Under the pieces are notes generated by a model that saw only the letters and a program-made list of their open reading frames with translations, was not told the origin of the DNA and made no database searches. This document shows, one piece after another, positions 45,115-54,794 of a stretch of 64,000 nucleotides of DNA. The translations under genes were made by a program, and so were the position numbers. Numbering within the stretch: the first letter of the stretch is position 1; each line of letters begins with the position of its first letter. This DNA is from Polytrichum commune (Eukaryota > Streptophyta > Polytrichopsida > Polytrichales > Polytrichaceae). Location: the NCBI GenBank assembly GCA_950295325.1, contig OX485805.1:21999501-22063500 (forward strand). The letters are read 5' to 3'.

Positions 45115-45990
45115 AAATTAATTTCTCTTTGTTCTTTGTCTCAAGGTTGTGCTTTCTTTGCTATTCATCTCAGTTTTAAGCTCATTTTTTTCTTTAAAAT
45201 TCTTTGCTCTTTACCTTGAAATTATGTTCTGTTTGCTTAATGTTTAATGTTGGTCTCTTTGCTCTTTATTTTGATGTTAGATTCTCTTTGTTCTTTGTTT
45301 TTAAACCCTAAGCTAGAGTCTCTTTGCTATTTGGCTTCAGGTTAGGTTCTCTTTGCTTTTTGCTATCAGTTCAAAAAAAGTAGAGTCTATTTGCTGGTTG
45401 TTATGAGGTTATTTAAAAAAAAAAATTGGTATGGTTTCCAAGGTTAGGCCTTTTTTGCTCTTTGTTTCAAGGTTATGTTGTCTTTGCTAATTGTCATCAT
45501 CAAGTTTTTTTGTCTTTTAAAACCATGTGCTCTTTGGCTCAATATTGTGCTATCTTCATTTGTTATCTCAATTCTAGGTGGACTTTGGTTCCTATTTGAG
45601 GATTCTTTGTTCTTTTTAAAATTTTCCAAAAGTTAAATTATCCTTTCTTTGTTTCCTAAGGTGAAATTCGCTTTGTTTCTTCCTATATTCCCTAAAAGCT
45701 AGGGTTGTTATTTTAAAATTTAAAATTTGTTTAGTGCCCCCCCTCTTTATCATAAGGTTAGGCTCCCTTTGCTCTTTGCTACTATTTTCAAGATTATGTT
45801 CTCTTTGCTTTTTGGTCTCAAAATTAGGTCTCCTTATTCTTTGTTTCAACAGTGGGATTTTTGCTTATTGTCTCTTCATGTTCCTCTTTGTTTTTGTTTG
45901 TTTGTTTTAGGTTAAGCTTTTTTCTTATTGTCTCAAGAGTAGGCTCCCTTTTTTCCTTTTTCTTTTTTGGTTTCAATGTTAAACTCTTGA
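45115..45990. repeat. Degenerate T-rich tandem repeat (about 40-60 bp units)
   Basis: Motifs close to GGTTAGGTTCTCTTTGCTCT followed by TTG(T/C)TTCAAG recur about every 40-60 bp: near 45122, 45160, 45205, 45258, 45285, 45325, 45350, 45450, 45480, 45770, 45800 and 45835. The plus strand is extremely purine-poor. ORFs here (for example 45727-45915) only reflect the Phe/Leu/Ser codons of the repeat. An old, diverged minisatellite is the simplest reading. Confidence 0.6.
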
Positions 45991-46251
45991 TTGTGACAAC
46001 TCTATTAACATATGCGGTAAGTATAACATTGCGAGGTAAAGATGATCATGTCTTTAAGTAGATAAAAAATTCTCGTAACATGTATTGCAAGCAAACACAA
46101 TTTTGATGCTAACACATAATTGAATGCAATGTGTGTATCAAATAGGGACCCATAATGGTCCTAAAATTTTCAATGTGAACTAATCGATGCATTCATGATT
46201 TTGTTCTCATGTACAGTGTAAATGTTATTTGAAGCCCGCATTGGAATCTAC

Positions 46252-46750
46252 CATGGGTAGATCACTTAGTGCATTTTAAAAACGACGTGCGGCATAATAT
46301 AGAGAGGATTAAAATCATTTGAAATAAAAATTATAAAGGAATTCCAAATAATGAAGGGGCCATTAAATGTAGACAATCCCATTATAAGTAAGTTAGATGG
46401 ATATAAAACGTGGGCCATTATTTTTTTGTAAAATTAATATAGGGGCTGAAGATAAGGATCCTAGAAGGTATGTTTAGTATGGTATGTAAATGGGTTTAGG
46501 ACTCGCGGGGATGGATGATAATTGGGATTTCCGTCTGTCCAAAATTACTTAAAAGGAATATAGAGTACAAAAAATTATGTAGTGACTTGGACAATATAAG
46601 TAATGAAAGGGTGCAAACAAATGGGCCATTTTTGAAATTTAAGTAATTATAGGGAGGCTTTAATTCAGCCCTTGAAGGTAAGTAGCCCCAAAACAAAAAA
46701 CCCCCAACCGCACATGGTGCACAAAAATGCCTTAGAGTGATCTACCCGTG
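46252..46750. mobile_element. hAT-type MITE, copy 1
   Basis: A 499 bp element with TIRs CATGGGTAGATCACTTAG and AGAGTGATCTACCCGTG. It is flanked by a perfect 8 bp duplication GAATCTAC (46244-46251 and 46751-46758). CA..GGG ends with 8 bp duplications are the hallmark of hAT elements. The interior is non-coding and is about 97-98% alike by eye to copy 2. Confidence 0.9.
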
Positions 46751-46758
46751 GAATCTAC

Positions 46759-47274
46759 TGCCTCCTTTCCATTTGGAAGAGAATGATACATGGCATCACG
46801 CAATGTGTCAAAGACAACATTTGGTATTTCTACTTTGCCAATACAAGATCAAACTATTTATTATTTTTCAAAAATTTATGCACATGTATTGTGCATAAAA
46901 AAAAATCAATGCAAAGATATGGAATTTGGTATTTTTCATGCCAAAGCCATCATCTATTGAATTTACACCCTCATGTCTTTATTTCAACATCCATCATAAT
47001 TGCCAATCCATTTGGATGCTAATGATGAAGGGGAGGCCCACATCATCACCTTTGATTTGCCAATAAAATAAAAACTGTCTTGTTTTGTAAAATTTCCATT
47101 GAAATATTTCACAAATAAATTTGTCGTCTTATACAAGCATCGACTTGATTTAAAATATTTTTATTTTTCAATGACTATAAAGCTAATGCCCTAAATAGAC
47201 AAACATATGACAATCACTCAGTAGTTGGGCCACATCAAGTAGATTCTATTTTGATGAGGAGATATCCTCTTATA
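46759..47274. other. Intergenic, nothing recognised
   Basis: No supportable gene or repeat. Confidence 0.4.
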
Positions 47275-47430
47275 GCCCACCCACACTTACTGGTGTGGGC
47301 CACTAGTGAACGGTTCCTATCAGCAGGGGTCGCTTTTAAAGTTGGTTTAGCCAGTTTGAGCCACTTGATGTAATCAGTGTTGATACTCAACGTTCACTGG
47401 TGGCCCGCACCAGTCAGTGTGGGTGGGCTA
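47275..47430. mobile_element. Short TIR element with TTA duplication
   Basis: A 156 bp element with ~40 bp TIRs beginning TAGCCCACCCACACTTACTG, matched at the right by the complement of TAGCCCACCCACACTGACTG. TTA flanks both sides (47272-47274 and 47431-47433). Nearly half of it is stem, so it would fold into a long hairpin. Probably a PIF/Harbinger MITE. Confidence 0.75.
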
Positions 47431-47589
47431 TTAGCTTCATAGAGTATGGTGGCGTGCTAAATAAGGGAGACAAATGAAACATTAAATGTTTACGTCATGA
47501 TACATTCCAATACCTTTTCCCCATTTGAGATGCGTCATACACACTTAAACAATGAAATTTTGCACATCATCCCTTGTACTTGCATCCAT

Positions 47590-47705
47590 GGAAGTGTAAA
47601 AGAGGGGGCTCGTTCTTTGCGGCCATTAGAGTTGTCCATAAAGTCCTTCCAAGGGGGACGAAATATTGGGTTCGATCCTCATTTTGAGAAATCTTTCTTT
47701 TAAGA
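47590..47705 (+). repeat. SINE-like sequence with tRNA B-box
   Basis: ATTGGGTTCGATCCTCAT carries a B-box (GGTTCGATCC) preceded by AAAGTCCTTCCAAGGGGGAC, as in tRNA-derived plant SINE heads. The segment ends in a T-rich tail (ATCTTTCTTTT). No clear A-box or flanking duplication was found, so this is a candidate only. Confidence 0.35.
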
Positions 47706-49635
47706 GCTCATTGGCTTGTCATGTTTTGGAGCCTATTTTGAAAGTTGGGTGCAAGTTGGTGGACCTCTGTTTGCCATTCCAAAAACTTTGAAATAATATC
47801 AGAATCGAAAATAAGGCATGCTCATGGACCCACCCATCCTTAATCCTGAATCGACCTATGCAAGGCTAGTTGGGCCCACTTACCCTAATATGATAAGCTA
47901 GAAAACATGTTTTAAAAATAGACCGACACCACTCTATGAGTACGGTATTTTTTTTAGCATTTAAAAAAACTTGAGTGGCTTTGTGCATAGGCTCTCAAAG
48001 TCACGTTTTAGCCACTTCAACGTGAGTTTGATGCCAAGACTTTACAAAACAACTCTCCAATATGAAACTTTGAACCATAATGAAATCAAAAGTCCATTAC
48101 AATTCCATCTTGGGTCTTCATGAAGGAGATCATGTGGGATTGTCTGAGTAATGTTTTCTTCTTGAAAGTTATATCTTTTGAGTTGGTTATGGAGTCCCAA
48201 AATTATGACCTGCCCGGACCACATAGATGTTTGAGTCATGAAATTATCTTATGTGTTTATGATAATGATACCAAGAATTCTTAGTGCCCAAGGAATTCGC
48301 TTTGCAGAAATTATAAAACTACGTACAATGAAATTTAGGGTATTTTATATTCTACGGGGACAAAATTATATAAAATTTAGTAGTACCATAGGGGCTGAAT
48401 AGTTTTTTTGAGAATATTATTGAAATATAAGCATCTAAACTACTTAGGATTTTATTTATTTATTTATAAGCTATAATATATGGTATCCTACATATAGGGT
48501 AAAGATAAATTATATAGGATAAGTTGTTTAGTTGATTAAGCTTTGTAGATGGTTGAAATATGTAATTATCAATTGAATGGATGGATGGAAGTGTGAGTTG
48601 CAATCTATTCTAATTGCCTTGTCTATTGCAATCCTACTTCAAATTTCTTTCAATGCCATGTCTATCTCTTGGCATGGTGTGTTACTGTTGGAAAAGGGGG
48701 GGGTGTACTTTGGATGAGGGAAAGATGACTTATAAGAAATTTAGCCCCACAAAACGTACCATACCAAAACACCTAGAAAAACTACGGTTATAATAAACAC
48801 ATAAAATAGCTTACTACATAATTGAAGCTTAAAATCTCCAACCTACCCTAATAACCCCCCCCCCCCCCAAAACCTTAAATAACCCATTATCACAAGTGGT
48901 TCCCCAAAAGCACATGGAGAAGATTTCCCGAGACTTAGTGTTGACAATTTGAGTATCTAGAACTAATTGACTGATAAATGAAATGACATGAGTGTCATGC
49001 ATAGGCTTGATTTGGTTGCGGGCCTTTCATAGGTTTTAGTTTTGGAAGGAGAGTTGGTTTGTAGTTCACAACATTAATTAGTTGAGGGGACATGCTCCCA
49101 TTCCATTCATAGTGTTCTCCCTCCACTAAATCCATATTCCACATGCACTTGACTTTTGGATAAAATTTCATGCCATTTTCCAAGAACATGTCCCCATAGA
49201 TGCATAGACCTACATAATATAGCATTGCGACTTGTTTGATATTATGTTATCTCCATGTTGCTTTTTGAATTTTGTTTCTAGAAGAAAAATGAAAAGTGAA
49301 TGAAATGAAAGTTTTATATCCCTTGGGCCAAGTTAGTCACCCACCTCCTCCCATCAATGACAAAATTGTTAGGTTGATGTTGGTGTCATATTGAGCGCAC
49401 ACACAATTTCTTAGGTGATGTAGATGTGTATGGTGTGGTGTATGATCTTAAATAATTGTGTGTGAATCTAAGTACGGACAAACATTGAGAAAGACATTTG
49501 TTGAAAAGCGATTGGACTACATGCTCAAAATTCTATTAACTATTGTAGCCATAATAGTCAACATTGGGGGTTGGGGGGGGGGGGGAGGGGGGGACTGACC
49601 TATGCAATCATTTAATAACTCATAGAATCTTCATT
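47706..49635. other. Long intergenic stretch, nothing firm
   Basis: About 1.9 kb, AT-rich. A C14 run lies at 48855-48868 and a G13 run at 49573-49585. No supportable gene, RNA or shared repeat. Confidence 0.4.
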
Positions 49636-49781
49636 TTGATGATGAATAGGATATCCATACGAGCTCCACATATGATGTGGAAAGTGGCTATGGGCACGAT
49701 GTGGAAAGTGACTACGGACATGGTGTGGATTTGCTAATCACCTTGCACTAATCGAATGTTGCGTATTCTACAAGAAGCGGG
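49636..49781 (+). pseudogene. Dispersed coding remnant F, copy 5 (hAT target)
   Basis: GATGATGAATAGGATATCCA..GAGCTCC..GAAAGTGGCTATGGGCACGA matches the other F copies. It includes an extra ~24 bp internal duplication (GATGTGGAAAGTG.CTA(T/C)GG twice) and an in-frame TAG. It is interrupted at its 3' edge by the hAT-type MITE. The GAAGCGGG target lies in the conserved TACAAGAAGTGGG end of the repeat. Confidence 0.4.
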
Positions 49782-50279
49782 CACGGGTAGATCACTTAGT
49801 GCATTTTAAAAACGACGTGCGGCATAATATAGAGAGGATTAAAATCATTTGAAATAAAAATTATAAAGGAATTCCAAATAATGAAGGGGCCATTAAATGT
49901 AGACAATCCCATTCTAAGTAAGTTAGATGGACATAAAACGTGGGCCATTATTTTTTTTGTAAAATTAATATAGGGGCTAAAGATAAGGATCCTAGAAGGT
50001 ATGTTTAGTATGGTATGTAAGTGGGTTTAGGACTCACCGGGATGGATGATAATTGGGATTTCCGTCTGTCCAAAATTACTTAAAAGGAATATAGAGTACA
50101 AAAAATTGCAGTGACTTGGACAATATAAGTAATGGAAGGGTGCAAACAAATGGGCCATTTTTTAAATTTAAGTAATTATAGGGGGGCTTTAATTCAGCCC
50201 TTGAAGGTAAATAGCCCCAAAACAAAAAACCCCCAGCCGCACGTGGTGCACAAAAATGCCTTAGAGTGATCTACCCGTG
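49782..50279. mobile_element. hAT-type MITE, copy 2
   Basis: A 498 bp element with ends CACGGGTAGATCACTTAG and AGAGTGATCTACCCGTG. It has a perfect 8 bp duplication GAAGCGGG (49774-49781 and 50280-50287). Collinear with copy 1 at 46252, in the same orientation and with few differences, so both are probably recent. Different target duplications show independent transposition, not a segmental duplication. Confidence 0.9.
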
Positions 50280-50287
50280 GAAGCGGG

Positions 50288-51728
50288 TGTGGGGAGATTA
50301 GTGCTTGTTTGAGACCTGCTTATGTTAACTTAAGTCTTGGCATCAAAAAGCACACGTGGAAACCTCCCATTGAAACTTATTTATAACTTGCTCGATTTCG
50401 GAGTGAATAAGTGACACCGCAAATATCTCGCATGCATTGGTGTTGTGATAGCAAGCCTTGGGGTGACTGGGCTCACTTGATGGGGCCATGACTTTGGAGC
50501 ACTTTGGTGGCCTTGTCGTTGGGGGTGTGACACACATGCTCCTCAATTGATGGCTTTATTTTAGTGTATTTGAGGGTTTTGTAATAAGGAAGCTCAAAAG
50601 GGGTTTCCACGTTTTTCTATGAAAAACTCGTGTAACATAAAGTAAGGTAGATGGGTCTTAAATGGTTGGTTTTTTGGACTAGCCCATTTTTTCTAGGATA
50701 TGAAGCACGCAACTGGGTTGAGATGGGGGAGTGTTATCTTGTGAGTAGTGAGCAATGAACGGTAATTTGTGAGCAGTGAGGAAGGCTAAATATTTGGTAA
50801 TAAGTTCATGGGTATCCTATACCCAAGGTAATTTGGCATACCCTATAACAATTTTAGGGTTCAGTAAAAAGAAGTGTGGGGAGGATAAGCAACATGAATG
50901 CTAGATTATGAGTAGTGAATATGTACATGACTATGGGCAGATATATAATTATCACATACAAATTTTCAAGGTTGTATTGCATGCCCTTTGACATCTTGAT
51001 AATGATTATCATTGACATTCGTAGTATGAACAATCTAAAATTGAAACAAAGTATATTGTAAAGGATACTTAATTTTGGAATAGGTCAATGATACAACACA
51101 AAATTTAGAGAGTGCAAGGAATATAGAGTTGGACACAAAACATGTGTAACTCTAAGGCATAGCATAAGTGAAATTATATTAAAGAAATGATACCAATAAT
51201 GAAACCTTTCGTAATGACAGTTGAACACGTGCTAACAAAAAAACTAACCATCATCATAACTTGTCGTAATGGATGTTGAACATGAATTGGCCTCTCACTC
51301 TATGAAATCTAAAACCCGCCGATCATAATGTCTAATTATTTATGCATTGAAGGAGAAGGTTGATAAGCAAGAACGGAAGGCATAGTCTTTGCATAAATAG
51401 GGAGGCCTCGAGGGGGTGATAGATTTGCTAAAAAACTTAGATCTTCAAAAAAAAAAATAGGGGCGTCAACGTCGGCAACATTGTGGTATCGCATTGTTGG
51501 CACATGACCACATACACGTCTTAATAATTATTGATTACTCCATAAAATTTGAAAAAATTACATGTACAATATGCTCCAAGAAAAAATCACCAAGCCAACC
51601 AGATGAAGCATTTAAAGGAGGAAAAAAAATTAAAATTAAAATGTCTTGATAACTTGAATCAAAAACATCTTTGTCACCTTCCAATGCCATGAGGCGGTGC
51701 TTCAAAGTGCGGCAAGCATGTTTGAAGG
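50288..51728. other. Intergenic; partial F-type repeat near 50640
   Basis: Bases 50645-50735 (AAGGTAGATGGGTCTTAAAT..CTAGGATATGAAGCACGCAA) match sequence near 4540-4620, beside remnant F. Nothing else recognised up to the retrotransposon. Confidence 0.4.
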
Positions 51729-52429
51729 TGTGAGCCCAAAAGGGTGCCCACATTTAGTCTTAGACCCTTGAAACGTTAGTTGATGCACTTTGAAGTAGCA
51801 TGTTACTTCACAAAAATATAAAAAGAGTGAAATGTTAGTCTTAGAAGTACCATGTTGTAAGAGGCTAGGATGTGAGTTGTTATTGTGTTTTTACCTTCGG
51901 AAGGATTTGAGTGAATGAGGATAGGTAAGGAGAACTTGGATTGAGTAGTTAGTGAGTAGGCTAGTACAAATGGATGGAGACAACCAAAGTGACTCAAGAG
52001 GCAAGTGCATTCGAATTGGGATGAATGGAGGATCACATGGAGCGCACAAGTGGACCACCTCATCATGGCCACTTAATGGGGAAGGCCCAAGGAAGAATGC
52101 AAGGTGGAGGATAAGCAAATTCTCAAAGCACCAATCAAATCACGAGTTAAGCATCGTGGTTTGAATTAAGTGGTGAGTGACGATTTGGGAAAGTAAGGGG
52201 AGAAAGTTATGGCGGCGGAAAGCGAAGGAGGCTAAGTTTGGGTTGAAGCATCCCAAGTTTGGTAAAGTGTGGTAGGTAGAAAGCCAAGGCTAGTTAAATG
52301 TTCGAATTAGGATCCTTGTTGATCATTTGAGGGAGGAAGGCTTAGAAGATAGGATTGGCGCCTACTAAGTAGGAGGAAATCTCAAGGGCTTATCGTGAGC
52401 CTTGAGGGTGCTCACCCCCTCAAGCTTAC

Positions 52430-52437
52430 TATATAAT
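52430..52437 (+). promoter_or_regulatory. TATA box of the 5' LTR
   Basis: TATATAAT in CTTACTATATAATCCCTC. It is followed by pyrimidine-rich DNA (TCATTCTTCCCTCACTCATC), where transcription is likely to begin about 25-35 bp downstream, giving U3 of about 730 bp. The same site is at 61797-61804 in the 3' LTR. Confidence 0.6.
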
Positions 52438-52937
52438 CCCTCATTCTTCCCTCACTCATCCTCTCTTTCCTTTGTGCTCCAAGGCACCCCACGAGTTATA
52501 AGTATGGGTGTGGGAAGCCATATTGGAGCACATGTGTGTGCTTAGTTTTTAGTTTGAGAGCCAAGACTTGTTAGCCTTGAAGAGGGCTTGACCTCTTGGT
52601 AGAATTAGTGTTGACGTGAAGGATTTTAAAGTTAATTCATGATTCCAATTTGTGGTACTTAAAGTTCATGTTTTGAATACACGTGGTTGCAAGTTCCATG
52701 TTTAAGAGTTGAGCACTTGATGTTGTGATGAGTGCAAAAATATACTTGTGTGGATTAGTTAGTCTTAGTGAAGTTAGGAAATTCTCTCTCCCCCTCTCCT
52801 CTCTAGGATTTTAGGATTAGAGAAGAATTGTGTGATTAGAAAGGGGTTGTTAGTAGAATTAGGGAAATTAGGTAGGAAGATTAGTTAAGGGCTTGAATAA
52901 TTAGTGAGGTAGTTGGGGATTACAACTACAAAGTTGT

Positions 52938-53192
52938 GGGTTCATGAAGGAGCTGGGTTTATGAAGGAGCTGGGTTTGTTTAGTTAGAAAGTAAAGAGCT
53001 GGGTTTATGAAGGACCTGGGTTTGTTTAGTTAGAAGCTAAGGAGCTGGGTTCATGAAGGAGCTGGGTTTATGAAGGAGCTGGGTTTGTTTAGTTAGAAGC
53101 TAAGAAGCTGGGTTTATGAAGGAGCTGGGTTTATGAAGGAGCTAGGTTTATGTAATTAGAAAGTAAAGAGATGGGTTCATGAAGGAGCTTAG
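52938..53192 (+). repeat. Minisatellite within the 5' LTR
   Basis: Repeats of ATGAAGGAGCTGGGTTT (17 bp), alternating with GTTTAGTTAGAA(A/G)(G/C)TAA spacers, about 10 units in total. Lying downstream of the TATA box, it would be transcribed in the R-U5 region. Copied in the 3' LTR at about 62305-62559. Confidence 0.85.
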
Positions 53193-53886
53193 TAGATAGC
53201 CTACCTAATTAGCTCATAGACAAGTAGTTAGTTACATTATGCTAGTTAGTGTTATGTGTGGCTTTCACAAGTAAATGTATTTGAGATTGACTATAGAGAA
53301 TAGTGTTTTTTTTAACACTTGCATCCTCTCTTTAAAAATAAACCACGTGCACAACTTAATGGAGAATGTGGAGCACTCTCGCGATGGCAAGACAAAGGAA
53401 GCAAAGACCAAAGGTGCGAGGGAGAGATTGACATAAGTCACATAAGTATTTCTTAATACTTAAAGGCTTATGTACGGTATGGAGACACCAAGTGAGACCT
53501 CTTATAGTAGCGATACGGAATACACAAGTGATAGTTCAAGTGGTAGTATAGAGTCAACGGTACGGACTCCATTTAGGAGAGGGATATCCTTAAGGGCTTG
53601 TGTAGCTAAAGCAGCCGGATGGACGTTAGAAGCAAACAAAGACAAAATAGCACCCGAGCATAAGGAGGTTAAAATAACATAGTTAACTTGTGCATTCTCC
53701 ACATACGTATTGAAATCGTACATTGAGTTGTTAAAAGTGAAATTCCAGTTAAATCCAAGACCACTTGAAGGGTGAACCTTGCACTATGGACTCATCCAAG
53801 TCCAAATCCAATACCGCGGAGGAATGTGAGCCCAAACCCACTACTCGGACTACGGACGCTTAAGGGTGGGGGGTTTGGCCTCACAT

Positions 53887-53910
53887 AATTGGTGCGTCCG
53901 CCGGGAGCGA
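53887..53910 (+). other. Candidate primer-binding site
   Basis: TTGGTGCGTCCGCCGGGAGC begins 4 nt after the LTR end, where a tRNA primer would anneal. It starts TGG, complementary to a tRNA CCA tail, and is partly complementary to the 3' ends of tRNA-Asp and tRNA-Glu (GCCGGGA core) with gaps. I cannot fix the primer. Confidence 0.5.
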
Positions 53911-54794
53911 AGCGGAAGGTAGTTACAAGACTTGGAGGCGACTAGGAGACTTGGAGGCAACTAGGAAAAATTGGAGACACAAACTTGAGAGAAGGGAAGG
54001 AGCACCCGAAACTCGGTAAGTATTCTCTCTTTGGGTTACATTTGAATTCATTGTATTTCGACTATTCCTTGGAATGAATTGCATTGTCAATTACGCAAAT
54101 TCATTTTTGAGGAAGGAGCGCGGCGAAGGTACGTCCTCAACCTTTTTGGGGATTTGCTAAGAAGTTAAAAGGAACCTATAACCGAGTAGCTCATTAAAAC
54201 ATTAGAGGGTAAATTCATCTTAGGACATTGAACTTTGACACTCACCTCGGGGTGAGTCTCAAAGTTTTGGGAGTTGTCATTTCATGCTCTAGATTAAATT
54301 AATATTTCACAAAGTTTATGGTGTTGTTACATTGAGTCACGATTGAGGGGAGTGCTAACTCACAGGGGGATGCGATTGCTCAAGGTATGTTTATTTCTTC
54401 AAAGTGAACTCATTAACTAATTAAGGAATGCCTTTTGTACTCGTGATTGTTGTTATCCGTTGTAGAGGGTAATTCCCGAATTGTGGATGGTGTGAGAAGT
54501 TGAAGGGTGAAGCCTCGACTTTTAACATAATCTACTCGGAAGGTCACCCCCTCACAATCGGTATTGTGGTGAGTGTTAATTTGCGGGAAGGTGCGGAGGT
54601 GATGCTCCGACTTAACCAAAAAATTAACATGAACATGCCTATCCCCTATTGGGATTCTTTCACCTAAGTGGGCTTGCAGGTTCTTTTCCTCACCTCCTAA
54701 AAAAATTATAACCACACCAAGACAAGTGAAAATATTAAGAGGGGAATTGCTAGGATTATGTGTGGTCAAGTGAGGGTCGATCGATTCTTATGGA
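53911..54794 (+). other. Retrotransposon leader
   Basis: About 0.9 kb between primer-binding site and gag-pol, presumably holding packaging signals. It has several short upstream ATGs, including one at 54790, 5 nt before the gag-pol start and out of frame. A minus-strand ORF of 118 codons here is not supported. Confidence 0.5.

Larger units (their letters stand above)
51729..53885 (+). repeat. 5' LTR (2157 bp)
   Basis: Starts TGTGAGCCCAAAAGGGTGCC and ends GGTTTGGCCTCACA, giving a 6 bp terminal inverted repeat TGTGAG/CTCACA. It contains a TATA box (52430-52437) and an internal minisatellite (about 52938-53192). Small ORFs inside it, including a 70-codon one at 53470, occur in both LTRs simply because the DNA is duplicated. 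Confidence 0.95.

Noticed and set aside
52938-53192. Solo-LTR or second element nested in the LTR
   Set aside because: The block is a 17 bp minisatellite with no TG..CA ends or target duplication and is present identically in both LTRs.
53470-53682. 70-codon Ser/Thr-rich ORF present twice (also at 62837)
   Set aside because: It lies in the LTRs, so its identical copies come from LTR duplication and not from protein conservation.
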